Source of the DNA: Georgenia satyanarayanai
GTDB lineage: Bacteria > Actinomycetota > Actinomycetes > Actinomycetales > Actinomycetaceae
Length of the DNA: 64,000 bases
Assembly (NCBI RefSeq): GCF_900116375.1
Contig: NZ_UETB01000004.1
Coordinates: forward strand, 124,001 to 188,000
Reading direction: 5' to 3'
Part shown: positions 28,303 to 37,390 of the stretch, in pieces
Position numbering within the stretch: the first letter of the stretch is position 1
How the letters are laid out: every line of letters begins with the position of its first letter
The notes under the pieces: model-generated
What the model saw: only the letters and a program-made list of their open reading frames with translations
Database searches by the model: none
Told to the model about the DNA's origin: nothing
Position numbers and translations under genes: made by a program

Positions 28303-28697
28303 GGCTCCTCCATCGTGTTGACGAGCGAGAACGCGGCCCGCTCGAGGTAGGTCCACAGCATCGTCTCGAGCTCCGCGGGCAGGCCGAGCTCGTCGACGCC
28401 GTCGCGCATGTGCTGCAGCCACCGGTCACGGGCCAGCGGGCTCACGGCGTAGGCGGCGTGCCGCATCCGCAGCCGCGGGTGGCCGCGGGTCTCGGAGTAC
28501 GTCGTCGGGCCGCCCCAGTACTGCTCGAGGAACATCGTCAGGCGCTCGACGGCGCCCTCCATGTCGTCCTCCGGGTACATCGGCGCGAGGACGTCGTCGG
28601 TGCGCACCCCCTCGTAGAAGCGCCGGACGAGGCGCTCGAAGGTCGCCCGGCCGCCGAGCGCCTGGTACGCGGTGACCTCGTCGGGGCTCGCGCTCAC
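28299..28697 (-). CDS. glbO: Group II truncated haemoglobin (GlbO-like)
   Basis: A 132-residue trHbO. Features: FYEGVRTDDVLAPMYP (B helix with Tyr28 at B10), QYWGGPTTY with Tyr60 at CD1, proximal His80 in RMRHAAYAVSPLARDRWLQHM and the G8 Trp. In mycobacteria GlbO interacts with the respiratory membrane and detoxifies oxidants. The GTG start overlaps the ptsI stop (GTGA) and its own stop overlaps tesB, so three unrelated functions are translationally linked. The globin-thioesterase pairing is common in actinobacteria; coupling to ptsI is less expected. Confidence 0.95.
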   Translation of the reverse strand: MSASPDEVTAYQALGGRATFERLVRRFYEGVRTDDVLAPMYPEDDMEGAVERLTMFLEQYWGGPTTYSETRGHPRLRMRHAAYAVSPLARDRWLQHMRDGVDELGLPAELETMLWTYLERAAFSLVNTMEEP

Positions 28698-30391
28698 AGG
28701 CCGAGCTCGTCGAGGACGGGCAGCTGCCCCCGCACGAGGGCCCGCGCCTGCTCGGCGGACTCCGCGCCGAGCGCGAGCTGGGCGAGCTCCTGGCAGCGCT
28801 GCAGGCTCGTCGCCGCGAGCACGGCCGCGACGTCCGGCAGGGAGCGCGGGGACATCGACAGCGAGGACACACCCAGGCCCACGAGGACGACGGCGGTGGC
28901 CGGGTCCGCGGCCGCCTCACCGCACACGCCCACGGGCCGGCTCTGCTGTGCGCCACCGCGGCAGGTCTCCTCGATCATCCGGAGCACGGCCGGGTGGAAG
29001 GCGTCGGAGAGGGACGCGAGCGAGCCGAGGAGACGGTCGGCGGCCATCGTGTACTGGGTGAGGTCGTTCGTGCCGATCGACGCGAACGCGGCCCGGGCGA
29101 GGATGGGCCCGGACATGAGCGCCGCGCTGGGCACCTCCACCATGACCCCCGCGGTGGTGAGGCCGTGCTTGGCGCAGGCGGCGACGAACTCCTCGGTCTC
29201 GTCCACCGTGGCGACCATCGGGGCCATCACCCACACGTCGGCGCTCTCGGCGGACGCCGCCTCGGCGATCGCGGTGAGCTGGTTGTCGAGGATCCGCGGG
29301 TTGCGCCAGGAGGTGCGCAGTCCCCGCACGCCGAGGGCCGGGTTCGGCTCGGCGGTGTCGGTGAGGAAGGGCATCGGCTTGTCCGCGCCGGCGTCGAGCG
29401 TGCGCACGACGACCTTCTTGCCCGGGAAGGCGGCCAGCACGGTGCGGTAGGCCTTGACCTGCTCGGCGACGCTGGGCTCCTCGGCGCGGTCGAGGAAGCA
29501 GAACTCGGTCCGGAACAGGCCCACGCCCTCGGCGCCGGCCTCGGCGGCCTTGGCGGCACCCGCGGGCTCCCCGACGTTGGCGAGCAGGTGGACACGGTGG
29601 CCGTCGCTGGTGCGGCCCTCGCCGTCGAAGGTGCGCACCTGCGTCGCGAGCGCCTCGGCCGCGGCGACCTCCTCCGCGCTCGGGTCCAGGACGGCGGTGC
29701 CGGCGGCGCCGTCGACGAGGACGGTGCGGCCCTCCTCGAGCACCTCCAGGGCGTGCGGCGCCCCGACGACGGCCGGGATGCCGAGCGAGCGGGCGAGGAT
29801 CGCGGTGTGCGACGTCGGGCCGCCCTCGGCGGTGACGATGGCGCGGACCTTGCTCGGGTCGAGCAGGGCGGTGTCGGCCGGGGCGAGGTCGAGGGCGACG
29901 AGGACGAAGGGCTCCTCGAGCTGGGGGATGCCCGGCATGGCCACGCCGAGGAGGCTGGCGACGACGCGGTCGCGCACGTCGCAGACGTCGCGTGCCCGCT
30001 CGGCCATGTACCCGCCGAGCGCGCTGAGCTGCTCGGCGACGGCGTCGGCGGCCTCCCAGACGGCGAGTGCGGCGGTCTTGCGCTCCTCGCGGACCTTCGC
30101 CTGGGCGGACTGGACGAGCGTGGGGTCGGCCGCCATCTGGGCGGTGGTGGCGAGGATCTCCGCGGCCTCGCCCTCGGCGCTCTCCGCGGCGGTGCTCAGG
30201 CCCTCGGCGACCGTGGCCGCGTGCGCGGCGACGGAGGCGGCGGCCGCCTCGACGTCGTCACCGGCGTCGAGGCGCTCGTGCGGGGAGGGGGCGGGGACGG
30301 CGCCGGCGAGCTGAGCCACCGGGCCGGCGGCCCGTCCGGGGCTCACGCCGATGCCACGGACGTGTGTGCGGCGTGCGTGCTCAGTGCTCAA
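28694..30391 (-). CDS. ptsI: PTS enzyme I (phosphoenolpyruvate-protein phosphotransferase)
   Basis: Cytoplasmic enzyme I, 565 residues from the chosen start (family 555-575). The N-terminal half has the phosphorylated His in GGPTSHTAILARSLGIPAVVG; the PEP-binding half has GLFRTEFCFL, ASIGTNDLTQYTMAADR and RPVGVCGEAAADP. It passes phosphate from PEP to HPr, which then feeds EIIA; no HPr gene is in the window. I prefer a TTG start at 30391 because GGGAG lies seven bases upstream; an ATG at 30418 in frame lacks a good site. The split PTS at 33-36 kb is its nearest partner. A CACAAT -10-like box lies just upstream of the ATG. Confidence 0.94.
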   Translation of the reverse strand: MSTEHARRTHVRGIGVSPGRAAGPVAQLAGAVPAPSPHERLDAGDDVEAAAASVAAHAATVAEGLSTAAESAEGEAAEILATTAQMAADPTLVQSAQAKVREERKTAALAVWEAADAVAEQLSALGGYMAERARDVCDVRDRVVASLLGVAMPGIPQLEEPFVLVALDLAPADTALLDPSKVRAIVTAEGGPTSHTAILARSLGIPAVVGAPHALEVLEEGRTVLVDGAAGTAVLDPSAEEVAAAEALATQVRTFDGEGRTSDGHRVHLLANVGEPAGAAKAAEAGAEGVGLFRTEFCFLDRAEEPSVAEQVKAYRTVLAAFPGKKVVVRTLDAGADKPMPFLTDTAEPNPALGVRGLRTSWRNPRILDNQLTAIAEAASAESADVWVMAPMVATVDETEEFVAACAKHGLTTAGVMVEVPSAALMSGPILARAAFASIGTNDLTQYTMAADRLLGSLASLSDAFHPAVLRMIEETCRGGAQQSRPVGVCGEAAADPATAVVLVGLGVSSLSMSPRSLPDVAAVLAATSLQRCQELAQLALGAESAEQARALVRGQLPVLDELGL

Positions 30392-30687
30392 GTGGGTGCT
30401 CCCGTCACGTGGTGCCATGCTGTGCCTATTGTGCGCCCTCACCGGCGGTGCTCGTGCCGGTCCGGAGGGGTGACCGACCTGCAGGCGGGCCGGTCGGCGG
30501 CCGCGCACCGGCCCTCGTGGCGCAGTCCTGCGGTCACCCGCACCGGGCCGCTGCCCGTCGACCCTATCGTCCGGCCCGCCCCGAGCGTCGCCGCCCGCCC
30601 GCGCCGGGCCCCCGCAGGTCTGGCAAGATCACGCGGAGACCTGGGTGCTGAGGCAGCCATGACCGCGAGCCGAGGAGCAGCTAGCAC
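30392..30687. promoter_or_regulatory. Divergent ptsI/malQ intergenic region
   Basis: About 296 bases without a gene. It must hold promoters for both ptsI (minus) and malQ (plus). On the minus strand CACAAT near 30425 is a candidate -10 for ptsI, close to the ATG alternative. Just before malQ is GAGGAGC, its ribosome site. I find no DasR-like 13-mer, no large palindrome and no repeat here. Confidence 0.4.
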
Positions 30688-32835
30688 GTGAACACCACAT
30701 CGCCGTCCGCGCAGGACGCCGGGCTCCCGAGCGAGGCCCTCCAGCGACTGGCAGCGGCGTACGGGGTGGCGACGGACTTCTGGGACTACACCGGCAACCA
30801 CCGGACCGTCCCCGCCAGCACGATCCGCGCCGTCCTGGCGGCGCTGGGCGTCGTCGTCGAGAGCGAGGAGGACGTCGCCGACGCGCTCGTGGACGTCGAG
30901 CTCGCGCCGTGGCGCTCGGTGCTCCCGCCCAGCCTCGTCGTGCGGCGCGGCCGCGGCGGACAGGTGCCTGTGCACCTGCCCCACGGCAGCACGGTGGCCG
31001 TCCACGTCGCCCTCGAGGACGGCGGCGAGCGGGTGCTCGAGCAGCTGCCCGTGTGGGTGGACCCCCGCGACGTCGACGGCGTGCGCACCGGCCGGGCGAC
31101 CTTCGGCGTGCCGGCCGACCTCCCGCTCGGCTGGCACGAGGTCGTGGCCGTCGTCGAGGGGCAGGAGCCTGTGCGGTGCACCCTCGCGGTCACCCCCGAC
31201 GTGCTGAGCGTCCCGGCAGCCGTCCCCGAGCGCGCGTGGGGCCTCATGGCGCAGCTGTACTCGGTGCGCTCGCGCACGTCCTGGGGAGTCGGTGACCTCG
31301 CCGACCTCGCCGAGCTCGGCAGCTTCTTCGGGGACCAGGGAGCCGACTTCCTCCTCATCAACCCGCTCCACGCCGCGGAGCCGGTGGGTCCGATGACGCC
31401 GTCGCCGTACCTGCCGGTCACCCGGCGCTTCCACAACCCGCTCTACATCCGCCCCGAGGACATCCGTGAGTGCGCCTACCTGCCGGGGCCGCAGCGTGCC
31501 CTGGTCGAGTGGGCCGCCGAGGAGGTCCGCGCCGCGGCCGCCGACCCGAGCCCCATCGACCGCGACGCCGCGTGGTCGGCCAAGCGCCAGGCCCTCGAGG
31601 TCATCCACAAGGCCGGCCGCTCCCCGGCGCGCCAGCGCCAGCTCGACGCCTTCCGTGCCGAGGAGGGCCAGGGGCTGGAGGACTTCGCGCTGTGGTGCGC
31701 CCTCAGCGAGAAGTACGAGGGGCAGCAGTGGCCTGCCGAGCTCGACGACGTGTCCTCCCCGGCCGTCTACCGCGCCCGCGTGGAGCTGTCCGACCGCGTC
31801 GACTACTACGTGTGGCTCCAGTGGGTCGCCGACACCCAGCTCGACACCGCCCAGCGCGCCGCCCGCGAGGCGGGCATGGCGATGGGGATCATGCACGACC
31901 TCGCCGTGGGCGTGCACCCGAGCGGCGCGGACGCGTGGAGCATGGGCGACGTGCTGGCCCGCGGCATCGGCGTGGGCGCCCCGCCGGACATGTACAACCA
32001 GCAGGGCCAGAACTGGTCCCAGCCGCCCATGCGCCCCGACGCGCTGGCCCGTTCCGGCTACGCGCCCTTCCGCGACATGCTCCGCACGGTGCTGCGGCAC
32101 GCCGGCGCGCTGCGCATGGACCACATCCTCGGCCTGTTCCGCCTGTGGTGGATCCCCGACGGTCACGGCGCCGACGAGGGCACCTACGTGCGGTACGACC
32201 ACGAGGCGATGGTCGGCGTGCTGCTCCTCGAGGCGCAGCGCGTGGGCGCCGTCGTCATCGGCGAGGACCTCGGCACCGTCGAGCCCTGGGTGCGCGACTA
32301 CCTCGCCTCCCGCGGCGTCCTCGGCACCTCCGTGCTGTGGTTCGAGAAGGACGGCGACGGCGGGCCGCTGCGTCCCGAGGAGTACCGCGAGCTCGTGCTC
32401 GCCACCGTCAACACCCACGACCTGCCGCCGACGGCGGGCTACCTCGCCGAGGAGCACGTCGACCTGCGCGAGCGGCTCGGCCTGCTGACCGACCCCGTGC
32501 CCGTCGTGCGCGCCGAGGCGCGGCGCGAGCGGGAGAAGATGGTGGCCCGGCTGCGCGAGTACGGGCTGCTGCCCGACAGCCCCACCGAGCGTCAGCTCGT
32601 CGAGGCGCTGCACGCCTACGTCGCCCGGACGCCCTCGCGGTTCGTGGGCGTCGCCCTCGTCGACGCCGTGGGGGAGCGGCGCGCGCAGAACCAGCCCGGC
32701 ACGGACACCGAGTACCCGAACTGGAAGCTGCCGCTGGCTGACGGCTCGGAGAAGGTCGTCCTGGTCGAGGACCTGCCCGGAACAGCCCGTCTACGCTCCC
32801 TCGTGGCCGTGGTGGAGAAGTCCCTCCGCGCCTGA
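30688..32835 (+). CDS. malQ: 4-alpha-glucanotransferase (amylomaltase)
   Basis: A 715-residue GH77 enzyme. An N-terminal actinobacterial extension precedes the barrel, which begins around WGVGDLADLAELGSF. Catalytic motifs are RMDHILGLFRLWWIPDG (nucleophile Asp), GEDLGTV (acid/base Glu) and VNTHDLPPTAGY (transition-state Asp). It disproportionates malto-oligosaccharides in the cytoplasm and supports use of maltodextrin or glycogen. GTG at 30688 follows GAGGAGC. Divergent from ptsI. Possible substrate suppliers in this window are the SugABC-type importer and the secreted GH15-like enzyme. Confidence 0.95.
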   Translation: MNTTSPSAQDAGLPSEALQRLAAAYGVATDFWDYTGNHRTVPASTIRAVLAALGVVVESEEDVADALVDVELAPWRSVLPPSLVVRRGRGGQVPVHLPHGSTVAVHVALEDGGERVLEQLPVWVDPRDVDGVRTGRATFGVPADLPLGWHEVVAVVEGQEPVRCTLAVTPDVLSVPAAVPERAWGLMAQLYSVRSRTSWGVGDLADLAELGSFFGDQGADFLLINPLHAAEPVGPMTPSPYLPVTRRFHNPLYIRPEDIRECAYLPGPQRALVEWAAEEVRAAAADPSPIDRDAAWSAKRQALEVIHKAGRSPARQRQLDAFRAEEGQGLEDFALWCALSEKYEGQQWPAELDDVSSPAVYRARVELSDRVDYYVWLQWVADTQLDTAQRAAREAGMAMGIMHDLAVGVHPSGADAWSMGDVLARGIGVGAPPDMYNQQGQNWSQPPMRPDALARSGYAPFRDMLRTVLRHAGALRMDHILGLFRLWWIPDGHGADEGTYVRYDHEAMVGVLLLEAQRVGAVVIGEDLGTVEPWVRDYLASRGVLGTSVLWFEKDGDGGPLRPEEYRELVLATVNTHDLPPTAGYLAEEHVDLRERLGLLTDPVPVVRAEARREREKMVARLREYGLLPDSPTERQLVEALHAYVARTPSRFVGVALVDAVGERRAQNQPGTDTEYPNWKLPLADGSEKVVLVEDLPGTARLRSLVAVVEKSLRA

Positions 32836-32844
32836 CCGAGACTG

Positions 32845-32872
32845 CCCCCACCCCACCCCACCCCACCCCACC
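32845..32872. repeat. CCCCA tandem repeat (G-quadruplex prone on minus strand)
   Basis: Starting 10 bases after the malQ stop, CCCCA is repeated five times (first tract has five C). The minus strand therefore has five runs of four or five G separated by single T, the arrangement expected to form a very stable parallel G-quadruplex. It lies between malQ and the EIIC gene. Confidence 0.9.
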
Positions 32873-32875
32873 TCT

Positions 32876-32943
32876 CGAGTACGCACATACGGTCACCGTC
32901 GGGTGACGTCCGAGGCCCGGCGCTGACCGTAGGTGCGTACTCG
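32876..32943. repeat. Large palindrome between malQ and the EIIC gene
   Basis: Arms 32876-32895 (CGAGTACGCACATACGGTCA) and 32924-32943 pair over 20 bases with one mismatch, around a 28-base loop. Unrelated in sequence to the GAGTTGTT family but at the same kind of position, between convergent genes. Confidence 0.85.
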
Positions 32944-32974
32944 GCATGGGGGGACGGGGCGCGGGACGACGACG

Positions 32975-33006
32975 AAGGCCCCGGCACCTTGCGGTGCCGG
33001 GGCCTT
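32975..33006. terminator. Bidirectional intrinsic terminator
   Basis: A perfect 14-bp stem, AAGGCCCCGGCACC (32975-32988) with its complement at 32993-33006, closes a TTGC loop and is followed on the plus strand by TTTCTC. It is 15 bases after the EIIC stop on the minus strand and about 140 after malQ on the plus strand, so it can serve both. It is the most classical terminator in the window. Confidence 0.9.
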
Positions 33007-33020
33007 TCTCACGTCGGGGG

Positions 33021-34442
<1,422 letters not shown>

Positions 34443-34541
34443 GTCAGGCTCCTCGTCGAGGGCGACGGTGGAGGACCGTCGCAGGTGGTCCGGCCCGGAG
34501 GTACCGGCCGGGCAGGGTGGTGTGAACATCCCGTGCAGGAT

Positions 34542-34590
34542 GTCTGGACCAGTTGCGCATACTAGACCGCCATATGATCGTGCGTGTCAA
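34542..34590. promoter_or_regulatory. Divergent promoters and DasR-like operator (EIIC / GntR)
   Basis: GTCTGGACCAGTT at 34542-34554 recurs exactly at 35685-35697. Its complement, AACTGGTCCAGAC, closely matches the start of the DasR-responsive element ACTGGTCTAGACC. A second half-like ACTAGACC is at 34561-34568. A -35 TTGACA (minus strand, 34590-34585) followed by TCTAGT or TAGTAT would drive EIIC, so the ACTAGACC half overlaps its -10. TATGAT at 34573-34578 suits a -10 for the regulator gene. Confidence 0.72.
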
Positions 34591-34650
34591 GCATCACCCG
34601 GGCGTGGCCCCGGGCACGTCGGTCACGGTTCGGTGACGGGAGGGTGGACC

Positions 34651-35418
34651 TTGAAGTACCTCACCGTGCGCGACCACCTGCGGGCCCTCATCGAGGACGG
34701 CCTGGGGGTCGGGCACGCCATCCCCTCCGAGCGTGAGCTGTGCGAGCAGTTCGGGGTCTCGCGCATGACCGTGCGCCAGGCGGTCGACGCGCTCGTCGTC
34801 GAGGGTCTCCTCGAACGGGTGCAGGGCCGTGGCACCTTCGTGGCCCAGCCCAAGGTCGACCTCCAGCTGCGGCTCGTCTCCTTCCCCGAGGAGATGCGTC
34901 GGCGCGGTATGGAGCCGTCCCTCCGGGTGCTGGCCGCCGAGAGCGTCCCCGCGCCGCCGCACGTCGCCGACGCCCTCGACCTGCCGCCCGGCGCCGAGGT
35001 CCACTACCTGCGGCGCCTGCGCCTGGCGGACGGGCTGCCGATGGCGGTGGAGGAGAACTGGGTCCCGGCCATGCTCGCCCCCGAGCTCCTGGGCGCCGAG
35101 CCGGCGCCCAGCGTCTATGACGCGCTGACCGCCCGCGGCCTGGCACCCACGTGGGGCGAGGACGTCATCGAGGCGGTGCTGCTCGAGGCGGAGGTCGCCG
35201 GGTACCTGGGCCTGACAGAGGCCACGGCGGGACTGCAGATCCGTCGTCGGACCTTCAGCGGTGATCTCGCCGTCGACTACGCCGTCTCGATCTACCGCGC
35301 CGACCGCTACTCGCTCTGGGTGCCGGTCAGCGCTCCCGGACCGACACTCGTGCCCTCCCGCCGTCCTCTGGAGTCGACGGCGAGCGGGCACACCCCACGT
35401 GAGGAAGGACTGGCGTGA
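34651..35418 (+). CDS. GntR/HutC family regulator with UTRA domain (DasR-like)
   Basis: A 255-residue regulator. The winged helix (about residues 1-70) reads KYLTVRDHLRALIEDG with IPSERELCEQFGVSRMTVRQAVDALVVEGLLERVQGRGTFVA-type sequence; the UTRA ligand domain follows (LRRLRLADGLPMAVEENWVP, VDYAVSIYRADRYSLWVPV). Order and motifs match DasR/NagR, which senses glucosamine-6-phosphate or GlcNAc-6-phosphate. TTG at 34651 is chosen because GGGAGG lies seven bases upstream. The stop overlaps the first EIIB start (GTGA), and operator-like sites flank the unit, so it likely autoregulates and controls the PTS. Confidence 0.92.
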   Translation: MKYLTVRDHLRALIEDGLGVGHAIPSERELCEQFGVSRMTVRQAVDALVVEGLLERVQGRGTFVAQPKVDLQLRLVSFPEEMRRRGMEPSLRVLAAESVPAPPHVADALDLPPGAEVHYLRRLRLADGLPMAVEENWVPAMLAPELLGAEPAPSVYDALTARGLAPTWGEDVIEAVLLEAEVAGYLGLTEATAGLQIRRRTFSGDLAVDYAVSIYRADRYSLWVPVSAPGPTLVPSRRPLESTASGHTPREEGLA

Positions 35419-35666
35419 AGGACATCCACGCGATCCTCGCCGGACTCGGCGGCGTCGAGAACATCCGGGAGATCGAGCCCTGCGTCACCCGGCTGCGGGT
35501 CGAGGTCGAGGACCCGGCGCAGGTCGACGCCGCCGCGCTCCGGGCCGCCGGTGCCCACGGTTCGGTCCAGCGCGGCAACGTCGTCCAGGTCGTCGTGGGC
35601 CCCGAGCTCGACGCGCTGCTCGGTGAGCTGAGCGAGGAGACGTGGCGGCGCGCCGACGACGAGTAG
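35415..35666 (+). CDS. PTS EIIB protein, first copy
   Basis: An 83-residue stand-alone EIIB domain of the Glc family. Cys23 in IEPCVTRLRVEVED is the phosphorylated residue. Translation is coupled to the regulator (GTGA overlap). A second EIIB gene follows after an operator-containing gap, so this one is regulated with the GntR gene rather than with EIIA. It carries a slightly longer, Glu/Arg-rich C-terminus than the other copy. Confidence 0.93.
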   Translation: MKDIHAILAGLGGVENIREIEPCVTRLRVEVEDPAQVDAAALRAAGAHGSVQRGNVVQVVVGPELDALLGELSEETWRRADDE

Positions 35667-35684
35667 AGCCGTCACGCCGAGCAC

Positions 35685-35702
35685 GTCTGGACCAGTTAAG
35701 GT
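35685..35702. promoter_or_regulatory. DasR-like operator and -10 before second EIIB
   Basis: GTCTGGACCAGTT (35685-35697) is an exact copy of the 13-mer upstream of the EIIC and regulator genes. The overlapping TAAGGT (35697-35702) fits a TAnnnT -10 box. This indicates a separate, repressible promoter for the EIIB2-EIIA-HAD operon within a 100-base gap. Confidence 0.7.
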
Positions 35703-35766
35703 TTCGGTACGAGACGGCGCCGTCCGTCACCGACCAACGGCCGCGGCCGTGGATGAGGAGCAGAAC

Positions 35767-35997
35767 ATGAGCAAGGCAGAGTCCATCCTCGCGGCTCTCG
35801 GCGGCGACGAGAACATCGTCGACCTCGAGGCGTGCATCACCCGTATCCGTGTCGAGGTCGAGGACTCGGGCAAGGTCGACGAGGCCGCGCTGCGTGCGGC
35901 CGGCGCCTTCGGCGTCGTCCAGCAGGGCACGGCCGTGCAGGTCGTCGTCGGTCCCGAGGCGGACAACATCGTCGAGGACATCGAGGACCTTCGGTGA
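35767..35997 (+). CDS. PTS EIIB protein, second copy
   Basis: A 76-residue EIIB domain with phosphorylatable Cys23 in LEACITRIRVEVEDSGKVDEAAL, clearly a paralogue of the copy 350 bases upstream. ATG 35767 has GAGGAG six bases upstream; an in-frame GTG at 35749 would add six residues. The stop overlaps the EIIA start (GTGA). With EIIA it forms the operon under the second operator. The two EIIBs could serve different permeases or act on the same EIIC. Confidence 0.94.
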   Translation: MSKAESILAALGGDENIVDLEACITRIRVEVEDSGKVDEAALRAAGAFGVVQQGTAVQVVVGPEADNIVEDIEDLR

Positions 35998-36452
35998 GCC
36001 TGCGGGTCCTCGCACCCGTCGCCGGCACCGTCGTCGCGATGGCCGACGTCCCCGACCCCGTCTTCGCGGGATCGATCGTGGGACCCGGTATCGCCATCGA
36101 GCCCGACGGCGAGGGGGAGGTCCACGTCGTCGCGCCCGTCGACGGCACCGTGGCCAAGCTCCACCCCCACGCCTTCGTGCTCGTCACCGAGCAGGGCCGG
36201 GGGGTGCTCGTGCACCTCGGTCTGGACACCGTCCAGCTCGAGGGCGAGGGCTTCACCCTCCACGCGCAGGAGAAGGACACGGTCAGCGCGGGCCAGCGAC
36301 TGGTCAGCTGGAACCCGGCCCAGGTCCGGGCCGGCGGGCGCTCACCCGTCAGTCCCGTCGTCGCCCTCGAGGGCACGCAGGAGGCGCTGACGCTCGCGGT
36401 CGAGCCGGGGGCGCAGGTCGCCACCGGCGACGAGCTCTTCGCGTGGGAGTGA
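35994..36452 (+). CDS. PTS EIIA, glucose class (Crr-like)
   Basis: A 152-residue EIIA of the Glc family. The pair His59 (PHAFVLV) and His74 (VLVHLGLDTVQLEGEGF) corresponds to the conserved histidines of EIIA-Glc; His74 is the phosphorylated one. The start GTG is within the EIIB stop (GTGA), and the stop overlaps the HAD gene (GTGA), giving a tight EIIB-EIIA-HAD unit. It would take phosphate from HPr and pass it to an EIIB, and thence to sugar carried by EIIC. Confidence 0.94.
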   Translation: MSLRVLAPVAGTVVAMADVPDPVFAGSIVGPGIAIEPDGEGEVHVVAPVDGTVAKLHPHAFVLVTEQGRGVLVHLGLDTVQLEGEGFTLHAQEKDTVSAGQRLVSWNPAQVRAGGRSPVSPVVALEGTQEALTLAVEPGAQVATGDELFAWE

Positions 36453-37129
36453 CCTCCACCCACGACCTGCGGGTCCGGGCCGGCGAGTTCCTCAGCCGGC
36501 CCGGAGCCGCCGTGCTGCTCGACCTCGACGGCACGCTCGTCGACTCCGAGCCCATGCAGCGGGCCGCCTTCGCCGCCTACTTCGCCTCACGCGGGTGGGA
36601 CGTGCCCGAGACCGTCGTCCGTCAGTTCATGGGCCGGCGTGGCCGGGAGTCCTTCGCCGCGATCCAGGGGCCGTGGGCCGGGGAGGACCCGGTTGCCCTC
36701 ACCGACGCGGTCATCGCGCTGACCGACCCCCTCACCCACCCGCCCGTCGCCGTCCCGGGCGCCGCGGAGGCCATCCGCGCCTGGCGGGAGCGAGGCCTGC
36801 CGGTGTCGCTCGTGACGTCCGCGTTCCGCACCTGGGCCGAGGAGGCGCTCGAGCTGCTCGGCGTCGTCGGTCTCGGCGTGCGGCTCGTCACCGCCGAGGA
36901 CACCCCGGTGGGCAAGCCGGCACCCGCACCGTTCCTGCTCGGCGCCGAGCGGCTGGGCGTGGACCCGGCCGACTGCCTCGCCGCCGAGGACTCCGTGGCC
37001 GGTCTCGCCTCCGCGCGGGCGGCCGGGGTGGGGCTCGCGATCGGCGTGACGACCAGCCTGGACGCCGACACCCTCACGGGGGCCGGCGCCGACGCCGTCG
37101 TCCCCGACCTCACCGCCCTCGCCCCGTAG
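36449..37129 (+). CDS. HAD superfamily phosphatase / beta-phosphoglucomutase-like
   Basis: A 226-residue haloacid dehalogenase-like hydrolase. Motif I is LLDLDGTLVDSEP (nucleophile Asp and acid Asp), motif II is VTSAFR, Lys motif III is GKPAPAPF and motif IV AAEDSVAGLASA. The cap lies between motifs I and II, as in beta-phosphoglucomutase and sugar phosphatases. Its start overlaps the EIIA stop, so the substrate is probably a sugar phosphate linked to the PTS; this is inferred. GTG at 36443 in frame is a close alternative start. A tandem array of palindromes follows. Confidence 0.88.
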   Translation: MTSTHDLRVRAGEFLSRPGAAVLLDLDGTLVDSEPMQRAAFAAYFASRGWDVPETVVRQFMGRRGRESFAAIQGPWAGEDPVALTDAVIALTDPLTHPPVAVPGAAEAIRAWRERGLPVSLVTSAFRTWAEEALELLGVVGLGVRLVTAEDTPVGKPAPAPFLLGAERLGVDPADCLAAEDSVAGLASARAAGVGLAIGVTTSLDADTLTGAGADAVVPDLTALAP

Positions 37130-37153
37130 CCCCCGCCCTCGCCCCGTCCCTCC

Positions 37154-37360
37154 TCCACCGACAGGTGAGTTGTGACGCGTCCCGGTAACAACTGAGCTGT
37201 CGGCGATGGAGCCGGGCGGGTGGCCCCGCCCCCGCCGACAGGTGAGTTGTTAGCCGTCCCGGTAACAACTGAGCTGTCGGCGATGGAGCCGGGCGGGTGG
37301 CCCCGCCCCCGCCGACAGGTGAGTTGTTACCCGTCCGGTAACAACTGAGCTGTCGGCGAA
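37154..37360. repeat. 77-bp tandem array of three palindromes
   Basis: Three palindromes occur at about 37156-37205, 37233-37282 and 37310-37358 with a period of 77 bases. Each has arms based on GCCGACAGGTGAGTTGTTAC and a right arm containing ACAACTGAGCTGTCGG, so both arms carry the same non-complementary positions in every copy. The spacer, GCCGGGCGGGTGGCCCCGCC, is itself nearly palindromic and is repeated. The array fills the 261-base gap between convergent HAD and pepN genes. Confidence 0.93.
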
Positions 37361-37390
37361 GGAGTGGGGTGGGTGGCCGGGGGAGGGGCC

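Noticed and set aside
28694-30391. HPr gene next to ptsI
   Set aside because: No short HPr-like frame with the phospho-His motif is visible on either side of ptsI or the split PTS.
32975-33006. Hairpin considered as a riboswitch or attenuator
   Set aside because: It is downstream of both flanking genes, so it cannot control their leaders; a terminator is the simpler reading.
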